From: JAMXLO01 sp041487355
GTDB taxonomy: Bacteria; Pseudomonadota; Alphaproteobacteria; Acetobacterales; Acetobacteraceae
Length of the DNA stretch: 21,932 nucleotides
Direction of reading: 5' to 3'
Assembly (NCBI GenBank): GCA_041487355.1
Contig: JBGPND010000074.1
Span: forward strand, 1 to 21,932
The position numbers and the translations under genes were made by a program. Below, in pieces: positions 14,282-21,932 of the stretch. How positions within the stretch are numbered: position 1 is the stretch's first letter; each line of letters starts with the position of its first letter. The notes under the pieces are model-generated. The model saw nothing but the letters and a program-made list of their open reading frames with translations, did not search any database and had not been told where the DNA came from.

Positions 14282-14711
14282 AATCCAGGGCGAGATCACC
14301 CGGCTACTGGCCATGGTCTCAAAGGGGTTGATGGATCAGGACGACCCGCAGCTGAAGGATCTGTTGAGCGACCTCAAGACGCAGCGGAGTGTGGCAGCTG
14401 ACGAAATTTCCGTACTGGAAACCATCCAAAAGGTCGGTTCTCGCGTCATCACGCCGGAACGGGTCGAGCGCTTTGCGGGCCTTCTGCGCAAGGCCTTGGC
14501 CAGCGATGATCCGGCATTCCGGAAGGCGTATCTCCGGCTGTTCGTGGACACCGTGGCGGTGGATGACACCGAAATCCGGTTACATGGCCGAACAATGAAC
14601 CTGGCCAAGGCTGCCAGCCTCGACGAGCTACCAGTCGCCGCGGACATGGTGCCCAGTTTTGTTCGGGAGTGGCGTCCCCGGCGAGATTCGAACTCACGAC
14701 CCCAGGATTAG
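14282..14711 (+). pseudogene. Large serine recombinase, C-terminal fragment
   Basis: About 140 residues begin directly at the IS66 right end with IQGEITRLLAMVSKGLMDQD and continue with LKTQRSVAADEISVLE, ITPERVERFAGLLRKAL and DPAFRKAYLRLFVDTVAV, ending VPSFVREWR. This order is the C-terminal coiled-coil and tail region of recombinase-family (phage/ICE-type) serine recombinases. The catalytic resolvase domain and zinc ribbon are absent; they are not found left of the IS66. The last residues, PRRDSNSRPQD, are encoded by the reverse complement of the tRNA-Arg gene, so the ORF ends inside that gene. This is the layout expected of an integrase at a tRNA attachment site. Confidence 0.78.
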
Positions 14712-14746
14712 GAATCCTGTGCTCTATCCTGCTGAGCTACGGGGAC
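14670..14746 (-). tRNA. tRNA-Arg (anticodon CCU)
   Basis: On the minus strand, GTCCCCG (14746-14740) pairs with CGGGGAC (14680-14674), followed by discriminator G and an encoded CCA (14672-14670). The D arm is GCTC/GAGC, the anticodon stem CAGGA/TCCTG encloses loop TTCCTAA with anticodon CCT, and the T arm is GTGAG-TTCGAAT-CTCGC. All stems close, giving 77 bases. It reads AGG arginine codons. The 3' end faces the recombinase fragment. Confidence 0.96.
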
Positions 14747-14861
14747 CGCCTGCCCCTGCATATAGCCAACCCGTTCCGCGCCGTCACCTCCGCCCGCTCC
14801 TCTGGCCCGCGAGGCCGGCGCGGTGCAGATTGCACCCCGATGCGAACCGGGAGGGATCACC

Positions 14862-15791
14862 ATGGCAGGTAAGGTCATCATCAGTTGCGCCATCACCGGC
14901 GCCATCCACACGCCCAGCATGTCGGACTACCTGCCGATCACGCCGGAGGAGATCGCCCGCTCCTCCATTGAGGCCGCGGAGGCCGGCGCAGCCATCATTC
15001 ATCTGCACGCACGCGATCCCGAAACCGGCGCGCCGACGCCGGACCCCGCCGTGTTCATGCGCTTCCTGCCAGTGATCAAGCAGAACACCGAGGCGGTGGT
15101 GAACATCACCACCGGCGGCGGCCTGAACATGACGCTGGATGACCGGCTCGCCGCACCGCTGCAGGCGAAACCCGAGATGTGCAGCCTCAACATGGGCAGC
15201 ATGAACTTCAACATCTCCCGCGCCGGCGACCGGGTGAAGACCTGGAAACACGACTGGGAGAAACCGTATCTCGATCGCACCGACGACCACATCTTCCGCA
15301 ACACGTTCCGCGACATCGCCGGCATCGTCGAACGCTTGGGCAAGGCGCACGGCACGCGCTTCGAGTTCGAGTGCTACGATGTCGGGCATCTCTACAATCT
15401 GGCCTACTGCCTGGATCAGAAGATCGTCGAGCCGCCGCTGTTCGTGCAGACCATCTTCGGCATCCTCGGCGGTATCGGCGCGGATCCACGCAATCTGCTG
15501 TTCATGAAGGAGACGGCCGACAAGCTGTTCGGGGACGCCTATGTCTGGTCGGTGCTGGCGGCCGGACGGCACCAGATGGCGTTCACCACCATGGCCGGCA
15601 TCCTGGGCGGCAATGTTCGCGTCGGGCTGGAGGACAGTCTGTATATTGGCCGCGGTGCACTGGCAAAATCGAATGCCGAGCAGGTGGCGAAGATCCGCCG
15701 CATCCTGGAGGAACTCAGCCTGGAGATCGCCACGCCGAAGGAGGCGCGCGAGATACTCAAGCTGAAGGGTGGCGACCGCGTCGGGTTCTAG
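14862..15791 (+). CDS. BKACE family beta-keto acid cleavage enzyme (DUF849)
   Basis: This 309-residue TIM-barrel enzyme of the BKACE family condenses a beta-keto acid with acetyl-CoA and splits it into acetoacetate and a new CoA ester; the lysine-fermentation enzyme Kce is the founding member. The zinc-binding HLHARD (H47, H49) follows EAAEAGAAIIHLH. Other family landmarks are VVNITTGGG, SLNMGSMNF, FECYDVGHLYNLAYC, GILGGIGADP and VRVGLEDSLYIGRGALAKSN. GGGAGG lies 7 bases before the ATG at 14862. The specific keto acid (for example dehydrocarnitine or 3-keto-5-aminohexanoate) cannot be told. It starts 115 bp beyond the tRNA and converges to within 2 bp of the next gene. Length is normal. Confidence 0.88.
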   Translation: MAGKVIISCAITGAIHTPSMSDYLPITPEEIARSSIEAAEAGAAIIHLHARDPETGAPTPDPAVFMRFLPVIKQNTEAVVNITTGGGLNMTLDDRLAAPLQAKPEMCSLNMGSMNFNISRAGDRVKTWKHDWEKPYLDRTDDHIFRNTFRDIAGIVERLGKAHGTRFEFECYDVGHLYNLAYCLDQKIVEPPLFVQTIFGILGGIGADPRNLLFMKETADKLFGDAYVWSVLAAGRHQMAFTTMAGILGGNVRVGLEDSLYIGRGALAKSNAEQVAKIRRILEELSLEIATPKEAREILKLKGGDRVGF

Positions 15792-15793
15792 CG

Positions 15794-16468
15794 TCACTGT
15801 CCGCTGGACCAGCCGCCAACGCTCGGCAGCAGATCAGCCGCGCCGTGCTCGAAGCCGGCGTCGCGCAGAACTCGATCGAGGAAGCCTCGCCAGTCCAGGC
15901 CGGGCAGCGCAGCAACCGCCTCGCTGGCAGGTGCGGTGGCATGGAAGCGCGCCAGCGCGTCCGGTGTGCGCTGCAGGTCGAGCATGCGGTCCTGCTGCGG
16001 GAGTGCGATCACGCCCGGCAGGCTGAGCTGTATCTGCACCAGCACACTGCGCGCGGCGGGAAGCTGGCCGGCGGCGCTTGCCGCCGCCGGACCTTCCGGC
16101 ACGCAGACCACTGCCGCACCATCCAGGCCGCAGCCGAACTCGATCCGCTGCAGGTTGTCAAAACGCAGGCCCACATTGGCCTTCAACGCCAGCACGCCAC
16201 CCAGCGCGGCCTGGGTCGACAGACCGCGCAAGGCGACGATGGGGACAAACTGGTTGCCGCGATTCAACACTTCCAGCGAGGCACCGGGCCCGCCGGTGCC
16301 AGGCGGCAGGACCCACGCCCGGTGCCGCAACTGGCACGGGTCGCCTTTGGCCTCCGCCGGACAGGTCAGCAGCCAGGAGCCGATCTCCTCGGTCGCCGGC
16401 CGGACCTGCGCGGCCACCGGCCCGGCGATCAGCAGCGCAAGCCAGGCGAGGCGCAGGCGGCTCGGCAT
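15794..16468 (-). CDS. Exported protein, IalB-like
   Basis: From ATG 16468 the product is about 224 residues. The signal peptide MPSRLRLAWLALLIAGPVAA ends in a good signal-peptidase I site before QVRP, so it should be periplasmic. Four cysteines, in SWLLTCPAEAKGDPCQLRH and IEFGCGLDGAAVVC, and the LGGVLALKANVGLRFD segment match the general pattern of invasion-associated locus B (IalB) family proteins. The C-terminal 80 residues (QDRMLDLQRTPDALARFHA onward) extend beyond that family. A start 20 codons upstream is possible but would bury the signal peptide. GGGGGAG precedes the chosen ATG. The role is unknown; the family label is moderately supported. Confidence 0.6.
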   Translation of the reverse strand: MPSRLRLAWLALLIAGPVAAQVRPATEEIGSWLLTCPAEAKGDPCQLRHRAWVLPPGTGGPGASLEVLNRGNQFVPIVALRGLSTQAALGGVLALKANVGLRFDNLQRIEFGCGLDGAAVVCVPEGPAAASAAGQLPAARSVLVQIQLSLPGVIALPQQDRMLDLQRTPDALARFHATAPASEAVAALPGLDWRGFLDRVLRDAGFEHGAADLLPSVGGWSSGQ

Positions 16469-16554
16469 GAAATTCGTTCTCCCCCCGGCAAAGCCCCGCC
16501 TTGTAGGAAGCCGCCCCTTCCGTGTCACGCGGATATCTGCAAGCGTGCGCGATC

Positions 16555-17583
16555 ATGAATGACGCAACGCAAACCGACGCGCTCGCCCTGCATCGCGGGC
16601 TGCTGACACTGGACACGCATATCGACATCCCCTGGCCGACCGGCCCCGACCCGTTCCAGGACGGCACGCGGCGCGTCGATCTGCCGAAGATGCAGCGAGG
16701 TGGCCTGGCGGCTGGCTGCTTTGTCGCCTACGTGCCGCAGGCCGCCCGCACGCCGGAAAGCGAAACGGCGGCCTGCGAGCGTGCGGTGGCGATGCTGCAG
16801 GCGATCCGCTCCATGGGACGCAGCGAGAGCGGCATCTCTGCCCGCGTCGCGGTCACTGCGGCGGAGATCGAGGCGGCCAGGCGCGACGGTGTCCTGGCCA
16901 TCGTGCCGGTGGTGGAGAACGGGTTCGCCGTCGGCACCGATCTGTCGCGGCTGGCGCGTTTCCGTGCGCTGGGCGCGCGCTATCTCACGCTCACGCATAA
17001 CGGCCATAACGCGCTCGCCGATTCCTGCAATCCGCGCCGCGATCTCGGCGACGCCGAGGCGGAGCACGGCGGGCTGAGCGCGCTCGGGCGCGCGGCGATC
17101 GCGGAGCTCAACCGGCTCGGCATGCTGGTCGACGTGGCGCACGTCTCGCGCAGCGCGATGCTGCAGGCGGCGGAGCAGTCGCGCACGCCGGTGGTATCGA
17201 CGCATTCCTGCATCCGGGCGTTGTGCGACCATCCCCGCAACATGGACGACGAGCAGCTCGATGCGCTGCGCGACGTGGGCGGCGTGGTGCAGGTGACCGC
17301 GGTGGCGGCGTTCCTGCGCCCCGGGGCCAAGCCGGAGGCGGCTACTGTCGCCGACTTCGCTGACCATATCGACTATGCGGTGCAACGCATCGGCATCGAG
17401 CATGTCGGCATCTCGTCGGATTTTGACGGCGGCGGCGGATTCACCGGTTGGCACGACGCCGGGGAGAGCGCGAACATCACGGCGGAGCTGGTGCGCCGCG
17501 GCTACGGCAGGACAGAGATCGCGGCGCTGTGGGGCGGCAATTTCCTGCGTGTGCTGCGGCTCGCGGAGGAGGTGGCGGACTGA
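16555..17583 (+). CDS. Membrane dipeptidase family metallopeptidase (M19)
   Basis: This zinc-dependent (beta/alpha)8-barrel hydrolase of 342 residues cleaves dipeptides, often with a D-amino acid or dehydro residue. Metal ligands visible are H22 and D24 in LDTHIDIP, bridging E121 in VPVVENG, and histidines in LVDVAHVS and VVSTHSCIRALCDHPRN. The family continues with HVGISSDFDGGGG and the closing IAALWGGNFLRVLR. I chose ATG 16555; a GTG at 16522 is also in frame, and neither has a strong ribosome site. There is no signal peptide, so it is probably cytoplasmic. The stop shares one base with the start of the aldo/keto reductase (TGATG), indicating coupled translation. Confidence 0.88.
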   Translation: MNDATQTDALALHRGLLTLDTHIDIPWPTGPDPFQDGTRRVDLPKMQRGGLAAGCFVAYVPQAARTPESETAACERAVAMLQAIRSMGRSESGISARVAVTAAEIEAARRDGVLAIVPVVENGFAVGTDLSRLARFRALGARYLTLTHNGHNALADSCNPRRDLGDAEAEHGGLSALGRAAIAELNRLGMLVDVAHVSRSAMLQAAEQSRTPVVSTHSCIRALCDHPRNMDDEQLDALRDVGGVVQVTAVAAFLRPGAKPEAATVADFADHIDYAVQRIGIEHVGISSDFDGGGGFTGWHDAGESANITAELVRRGYGRTEIAALWGGNFLRVLRLAEEVAD

Positions 17584-18419
17584 TGCGCACCGTACTTCTG
17601 CCTGACGGGACCGAGGTTCCGGCGCTCGGCCAGGGCACCTGGCACATGGGCGAGCGGGGCCGCGCGGCGAACGACGAAGCGGCGGCGCTGAAGCTCGGCA
17701 TCGAGCTGGGCATGACCCTGATCGACACCGCCGAGATGTATGGTAATGGCGGCGCGGAAGAGGTCGTCGCCGAAGCGACCGCCGGCCAGCGTGACAAGTT
17801 GTTCATCGTCAGCAAGGTGTACCCGCACAACGCCTCGCGCACCGGCGTGCCCGCGGCTTGCGAGCGCAGCCTGAAGCGGCTGCGCACCGACCGGATCGAC
17901 CTGTATCTGCTGCACTGGCGCGGCAGCCATCCTCTGGCCGAGACGGTGGCGGCGTTCGAGCAGCTGCGGGCCGAAGGGAAGATCCGCTACTGGGGCGTGT
18001 CCAATTTCGACGCGAGCGACATGCAAGGCCTGGCGCAGCTGCCGGATGGCACGCACTGCGCCACGAACCAGGTGCTGTATCACGTCGGGAGCCGCGGCAT
18101 CGAATACGACCTGCTGCCCTGGTGCAGCGGGCACAAGATCCCGCTGATAGCGTATTCACCGGTCGGGCAGGGTGGGCGGCTGCTGCAGTCCAAGGCGCTG
18201 GCCACGGTCGCGAAGCGCCACAATGCGACTCCGGCGCAGATCACCATCGCCTGGACCATGCGGCACGGCAATGTGATCTCGATCCCGAAAGCGAGCGATC
18301 CCGCGCATGTGCGCGAGAACGCCGCCGCCGGCGCGATCTCGCTCACCGACGAAGACCTGGCGGCGATCGACGCCGCGCATCCGCTACCGGCGCGCAAGCA
18401 GTCGCTCGACATCTTGTAG
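17583..18419 (+). CDS. Aldo/keto reductase
   Basis: This 278-residue NADPH-dependent oxidoreductase is of the AKR5/2,5-diketo-D-gluconate reductase-like type. The catalytic tetrad is complete: D48 and Y53 in LIDTAEMYGNG, K78 in IVSKVYP and H111 in LYLLHWRG. The cofactor end contains WTMRHGNVISIPKASDPAHV and ENAAAG. The start ATG overlaps the dipeptidase stop by one base, so the two are probably one operon. Its TAG stop lies inside the left arm of a REP palindrome. The substrate is unknown; such enzymes reduce sugar or keto aldehydes. Confidence 0.9.
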   Translation: MRTVLLPDGTEVPALGQGTWHMGERGRAANDEAAALKLGIELGMTLIDTAEMYGNGGAEEVVAEATAGQRDKLFIVSKVYPHNASRTGVPAACERSLKRLRTDRIDLYLLHWRGSHPLAETVAAFEQLRAEGKIRYWGVSNFDASDMQGLAQLPDGTHCATNQVLYHVGSRGIEYDLLPWCSGHKIPLIAYSPVGQGGRLLQSKALATVAKRHNATPAQITIAWTMRHGNVISIPKASDPAHVRENAAAGAISLTDEDLAAIDAAHPLPARKQSLDIL

Positions 18420-18485
18420 GGCGGAAAAGCGCAGCGCATTCCGCCATGCGTGGGCAGCGGATTGCGCTGCGCTTTTCCGCCCTAC
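18416..18485. repeat. REP-type inverted repeat after the aldo/keto reductase
   Basis: Arms of 29 bp (18416-18444 and 18457-18485) pair with one mismatched pair and contain GTAGGGCGGAAAAGCGCAGC. The left arm supplies the reductase stop codon. The hairpin may end or protect the upstream mRNA and insulate it from the hyf operon, whose start is 50 bp away. Confidence 0.85.
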
Positions 18486-18534
18486 ACGTTATCCTTCTTC
18501 GCGTGAGCGAGTCGCACCCCGCGCCGGTGACGCC

Positions 18535-20451
18535 GTGGTTTTGACACTGCTCGCGATCCTCATCGCGGCGCTGGTCGGATTGGCGATCGCTTCGGTTGTT
18601 GCCCCGCGCAGTGTGGTGACGCTGGGTACTGCTGGAATTTCCGGCCTGGCTGGCCTGCTTGTGCTCGCCTCGCTGCTGGCCGGCGACCAGGCGGCGATGC
18701 TCGCACTGCCGATCGGTCCGCCGGGCGGAGCCATGCATCTAGCGCTCGATCCGCTCGGCGCAGCCTTCCTTCTGCTGCTGTTCATCGCTGCGATGCCTTG
18801 CGCCGTGTTCGCCGGCGCAGAGCAGGATACGGCGCCTACCTCGCTTGCCGGGCTCCCGGCCTCACTGGCGGCGATGGCTCTGACCATGCTGGCGGAAGAT
18901 GCCTTCACCCTGGCGCTGGGGCTGGGCGCGCTGGGCATTGCCGGCTGGCTGTTGCTGTCGTCCCGGCAGGAAGCCGACGAAACAGGGGATATCGCCGCAT
19001 CCTATCTCGGCCTCGCCACCTTCGGCGCCGTCTGTCTCGTCGCGGCGCTTGCCCTGATGGCTCCGCCTTCGGTTGCCTGGCTGGATTGCGACTACGCGGC
19101 GATACGTGCAGCGCCGCCGGAGGGATGGCGCGCCGCCGCCGTGCTGGCTCTCACCCTCATGGGTGTGTCGGGGCTGGCCGGGCTTGCTCCCTTGCATGCC
19201 TGGGTTCCGCGGCTGGGCGGCGCGTCTGCGCTGCTCGTCGGGGTCGGCACCAACATCGGCATCTACCTGTTGTTCCGCGTGCTGCTGGACCTGTGCGGCC
19301 CGGCGCAGCCGCTCTGGTGGGGCGTGCCGCTGCTCCTCGTCGGCGCCACCTCCGCGGTGCTCGGGCCGTTGCGGGCGGCATTCGAAACCAGTCTCGAATC
19401 CGTGCTGGCCATAGGTTCGCTGCACCAGATGGGGCTGGCGGTGATGGGCCTTGGGGTGGCTCTGCTTGCGCGCGCCGCCGACCTGCCGCAGGTCGCCTCG
19501 CTCGCCCTCGATGCGTCCTGGTTGCAACTGGTGACCCATGCGCTGTGCCGGACCCTGCTGCTGCTCTGCGCCACCGCGGCCCGGCATGGTGCGGGCACGC
19601 GCCGGCTCGACCGGTTGGGTGGCCTGATCCACCGCATGCCGGTCACCGGGGCTTGCACTCTGGCTGGGCTGTTCGGCGCCGCGATGCTGCCGCCCGGGCT
19701 GGGCTTCGCCGGCTTCTGGCTGCTGTTCCAATCGCTGCTGGGTATTTCCCGCATCGGCGGTTTCGGCCTGCAACTCCTGATTGCGCTCGTGGTCGCGCTG
19801 GCCGCGCTGTCGGTGGGTCTTGCCGCCATGGCGGCGGTGCGGCTGGCGGGTGTCGTCTTCCTCGGCCGGCCACGAACGCCGCGCACGGCCGCCGCGGAGG
19901 AGGTACAGCGGGCGCTCCGCCTGTGCCTGATCTGTCTGGCGGCGCTGACCGGACTGCTGGCCGTCTTGCCCGGCCTCGCTTTGCTTCCGGTGGCACAGGG
20001 ACTGGCCCAGTTGGTGAACGGGTCGGGGCTTGGCATGGCAGTGGTGCTGAAACCGGCCGCCGAGGCGCCCGGCTATTCCCCTGTCGCGATCGCCGGACTG
20101 CTGGCGCTTGCCTGCTGCGCCATGCTGTGGCTGTTGCGTCGGCGAGGTCCAGGACATCGGCGTGAACCCGCCTGGTCCGGCGGATTCTCGCCGTCGCCGC
20201 CCTGGTTGCCGTTCGGGGATCCGGCGACGCAAATCGGCGCGGCGTCCTTCGCTGAGCCATTGCGCCGGATGCTGGGACCCTGGCTGGCGCTGCCCGGCGC
20301 CGTAGGTCAGCTCTCCACGTCGCTTGCCCGATTGCGTGACAGGCTGCGCGGCGCGGCCAAAGCGGCGAGCCAGCCCAGCCTCCCCGGATCGGTCGCGGTC
20401 ACGCTCGCCGTGCTCGTGCTGGCGATTGCTGTCTGGCTGGTGGCGTCGTGA
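18535..20451 (+). CDS. hyfB: HyfB-like antiporter-type membrane subunit
   Basis: This membrane protein of about 638 residues, with some 14 or more hydrophobic helices, belongs to the NuoL/M/N-HyfB family that forms the proton-moving arm of complex I-like hydrogenases. Family likeness is clear in LHAWVPRLGG, VGTNIGIYLLFRVLLDL, VTHALCRTLLLL, RRLDRLGGLIHRMPVTGACT and PPGLGFAGFWLLFQSLL. By eye, key charged positions differ: no Glu in the FTLALGLGALG helix (about 124-134) where WE is usual, TN at 239-240 where the broken-helix Lys is usual, and E288 where DLKR is usual. The start is GTG 18535 (TTG 18541 possible). It overlaps hyfC by 4 bases. Whether it pumps protons is doubtful. Confidence 0.8.
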   Translation: MVLTLLAILIAALVGLAIASVVAPRSVVTLGTAGISGLAGLLVLASLLAGDQAAMLALPIGPPGGAMHLALDPLGAAFLLLLFIAAMPCAVFAGAEQDTAPTSLAGLPASLAAMALTMLAEDAFTLALGLGALGIAGWLLLSSRQEADETGDIAASYLGLATFGAVCLVAALALMAPPSVAWLDCDYAAIRAAPPEGWRAAAVLALTLMGVSGLAGLAPLHAWVPRLGGASALLVGVGTNIGIYLLFRVLLDLCGPAQPLWWGVPLLLVGATSAVLGPLRAAFETSLESVLAIGSLHQMGLAVMGLGVALLARAADLPQVASLALDASWLQLVTHALCRTLLLLCATAARHGAGTRRLDRLGGLIHRMPVTGACTLAGLFGAAMLPPGLGFAGFWLLFQSLLGISRIGGFGLQLLIALVVALAALSVGLAAMAAVRLAGVVFLGRPRTPRTAAAEEVQRALRLCLICLAALTGLLAVLPGLALLPVAQGLAQLVNGSGLGMAVVLKPAAEAPGYSPVAIAGLLALACCAMLWLLRRRGPGHRREPAWSGGFSPSPPWLPFGDPATQIGAASFAEPLRRMLGPWLALPGAVGQLSTSLARLRDRLRGAAKAASQPSLPGSVAVTLAVLVLAIAVWLVAS

Positions 20452-21395
20452 ACCTCGCGGTCGCCCTCGCTGCGCAGGTGCTGCATGCCGTGCTGATGCT
20501 GGCGACGGCGCCGACGCTGATCGGCGTCATCCTTTGGGCGCAGGCGCGGCTGGTCGGGCGCGCCGGACCGCCCCTGCTACAGCCCTGGCGGGACCTCGCG
20601 CGACTGCTCCGCAAGCAGCCGGTGATGGCCGAGAGCGCTTCCGAGGTCTTCGCCATCGCGCCGTTGCTGTCTGCTGCCGCCGTCGCGATTGTGGCGGTGC
20701 TGGTGCCCTCCTTCACGCTGGGCATGGCGTTCGCCCCGTTCACCGATCTGCTGGCGATCGCCGGACTGCTGGCCCTGGCACGCTGTTCGATCGCCCTCGC
20801 AGGCATGGATGCCGGCTCCGCGCTCGGGGGAATCGGTGCAAGCCGCACGATGGCGCTTGCCTGCCTGTCGGAGCCGGCCCTGCTCCTGGTGATCTTCACC
20901 CTCGGGTTGCTCGCTGGCAGCAGCAACCTGGACGTCATCGCGGCGATGCAGCAGGAGACTGGCACGGATTGGCGAACCGGTGCCGGACTCGCCCTCGTGG
21001 CCACGCTGCTGGTGGCGATCGCGGATGGCGCAAACGGGCCGGCGGTGCGGTCCGAGCTCGCGATGCAACGCGAGGCGATGGCGCTGGAATTCAGCGGGCG
21101 CGACCTGGCTATGATCGAAGCCGCCGAGGCGCTGCGTCTGCTGGTTTGGCTCAATCTGATCGGAGCGATGTTCCTGCCGTTCGGCATCGCTCCTGCTGGT
21201 GCCGGGCTGGCCGCCTTGCTGCTGGGCTTGGTCTGCTGGCTGGCGAAACTGCTGCTGCTGGCGGTGGCGCTTGCCCTGCTGCAGGCCGTGATGGGCCGCA
21301 TGCGGCTGATGCGCGTGCCGCACATGCTTGGCGTCGCCATCCTGCTCGGGCTGCTGGCCGTGGTGTTCCTGTTCGCCAGTGCGGGGATCGCGTGA
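20448..21395 (+). CDS. hyfC: HyfC/HycD-like membrane subunit (NuoH family)
   Basis: This 315-residue membrane subunit, related to NuoH, would anchor the hydrophilic arm of a hydrogenase-4 or formate hydrogenlyase-like complex. Characteristic stretches are QPWRDLARLLRKQPVMAESA near residues 45-64 and the cytoplasmic loop SELAMQREAMALEFSGRDLA, close to the HycD/HyfC pattern LEL..EAM.LEYSG. Both loop glutamates and the EFSG motif are retained, unlike the charges in the HyfB neighbour. About eight hydrophobic helices are visible. The start is GTG 20448 in GTGA overlapping the hyfB stop, and the end overlaps the next gene the same way. Confidence 0.85.
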   Translation: MNLAVALAAQVLHAVLMLATAPTLIGVILWAQARLVGRAGPPLLQPWRDLARLLRKQPVMAESASEVFAIAPLLSAAAVAIVAVLVPSFTLGMAFAPFTDLLAIAGLLALARCSIALAGMDAGSALGGIGASRTMALACLSEPALLLVIFTLGLLAGSSNLDVIAAMQQETGTDWRTGAGLALVATLLVAIADGANGPAVRSELAMQREAMALEFSGRDLAMIEAAEALRLLVWLNLIGAMFLPFGIAPAGAGLAALLLGLVCWLAKLLLLAVALALLQAVMGRMRLMRVPHMLGVAILLGLLAVVFLFASAGIA

Positions 21396-21932
21396 CCGGC
21401 GTCGCCGCATTGGCAGGCGCATTGGCTCTGTCCCTGTCATTCGCGGCGCTGTGCGCAGGACGGATCGGCGCAGTACTGCGCGTCTGCGCTTTGCAGGCGC
21501 TGGCAGCCGCCCTGGCAGCAGGAGCGCAGGGCTGGGCGCAGCATGCCGCTTCGCTCTACCTTGCTGCCCTGCTGGCTTTCGCATTGAACGGGCTCGCGCT
21601 GCCGCTCCTGCTCCTCCGGCTCAGCGGACGAACGACCATGCCATCACCCATTCGGTGGCGGTACGGCTTCGTCGTATCAGTGGCTGCGGCATTCGCTCTG
21701 GTGGCGGCCTCGGTCGCGGCAGTGATGCGGCTGACGGAGGGGGAGCAGTTCGAGCTGCTGGCCCTGGGGCTGTCTGTCCTGCTGCTCGGTATGCTGCTCC
21801 TGGCGCTGCGGTCGCATCGTCTGCTGCCGGCGCTCGGCCTGCTGTCGTCGCAGAACGGCTTGGTCCTCGCCGCTTGCGCCATTCCCGGACTGCCGCCGTC
21901 GGCGCTGCTTCTCGCCGTGGTTCCGCTGGTTC
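21392..21932 (+). CDS. hyfE: HyfE-like membrane subunit, partial
   Basis: The frame from GTG 21392 is open to the window end (180 residues of a family usually a little over 210). It has five or so hydrophobic helices and the HyfE signature region LRSHRLLPALGLLSSQNGLVLAA, where HyfE/NuoK-like proteins usually have LENG: here Gln replaces the membrane-embedded Glu. The start overlaps the hyfC stop as GTGA. The gene order B-C-E, without a HyfD between, is common in hyf-like clusters that lack the second antiporter subunit. HyfF and the hydrophilic subunits would be expected next, outside the window. Confidence 0.75.
   Translation, partial: MTGVAALAGALALSLSFAALCAGRIGAVLRVCALQALAAALAAGAQGWAQHAASLYLAALLAFALNGLALPLLLLRLSGRTTMPSPIRWRYGFVVSVAAAFALVAASVAAVMRLTEGEQFELLALGLSVLLLGMLLLALRSHRLLPALGLLSSQNGLVLAACAIPGLPPSALLLAVVPLV

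Noticed and set aside
12575..14289. 8-bp target duplication of the IS66 element
   Set aside because: The flanking octamers TTTGGCGG and AATCCAGG differ, so no duplication remains; the element has probably undergone flank rearrangement.
18862..20232. 456-residue minus-strand frame opposite hyfB
   Set aside because: It is Gln/Arg/Gly-rich antisense of a hydrophobic gene; a mirror of codon bias.

Overview
The window is high-GC DNA from a free-living alphaproteobacterium. The main evidence is an almost canonical CtrA cell-cycle regulator divergent from the flagellar genes fliI and fliJ. Dispersed palindromes of the GGGCTTGACCCG and CATTGCGAGCGGAGCGAAGC type, common in Rhodospirillales and Rhizobiales, support this. 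The mix with polysaccharide, BKACE and Hyf-like genes would fit Acetobacteraceae or a neighbouring Rhodospirillales family, but the family is inference.

Layout. (1) 1-1031: the end of a peptide or nickel ABC transporter operon, with two ATPase subunits overlapping as ATGA. (2) 1032-2012: a gene-poor scar with a nested palindromic insert flanked by a 31-bp repeat of the ABC gene's 3' end, a truncated ICMT-like gene and more repeat copies. (3) 2013-4726: ctrA on the minus strand, divergent from fliI-fliJ, with three small dyads between them. (4) 4727-8483: an accessory stretch with a REP, a DUF29-like remnant, a group II PLP decarboxylase, a convergent AT-richer ATP-grasp glycosyltransferase gene preceded by an unlisted 38-residue one-helix membrane protein, and a frameshifted PIN-toxin remnant. 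(5) 8484-11172: polysaccharide genes, namely UDP-glucose dehydrogenase, a family 2 glycosyltransferase and a polysaccharide pyruvyl transferase that is cut off. (6) 11173-12229: a 35-bp-arm palindrome, then hemB on the minus strand. (7) 12230-14746: a mobile-element graveyard, with a heavily decayed IS66 element (12583-14281) abutting the C-terminal end of a large serine recombinase whose reading frame runs into a tRNA-Arg(CCU) gene. (8) 14862-18419: catabolic and housekeeping genes, namely a BKACE/DUF849 enzyme, an exported IalB-like protein, an M19 dipeptidase and an aldo/keto reductase. (9) 18535-21932: the start of a tightly overlapping hyfB-hyfC-hyfE operon, cut by the window end.

How the parts work together. 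fliI and fliJ supply the flagellar export ATPase and its coiled-coil partner. ctrA next door fits the usual control of motility by CtrA, although no standard CtrA box is visible between them. The ugd, GT2 and pyruvyl transferase genes look like one exopolysaccharide operon whose last gene has been broken. The Hyf genes encode the membrane arm of a complex I-like enzyme. By eye, several charged residues that carry protons in this family are missing from the HyfB and HyfE homologues, which is the most interesting functional anomaly here.

No CRISPR array, rRNA or prophage structural gene is visible. The strongest points for a second look are the altered Hyf membrane arm, the palindromes inserted inside a transposase reading frame, the recombinase-tRNA junction, the small membrane protein ahead of the ATP-grasp gene, and the nested repeat insertion after the ABC gene.
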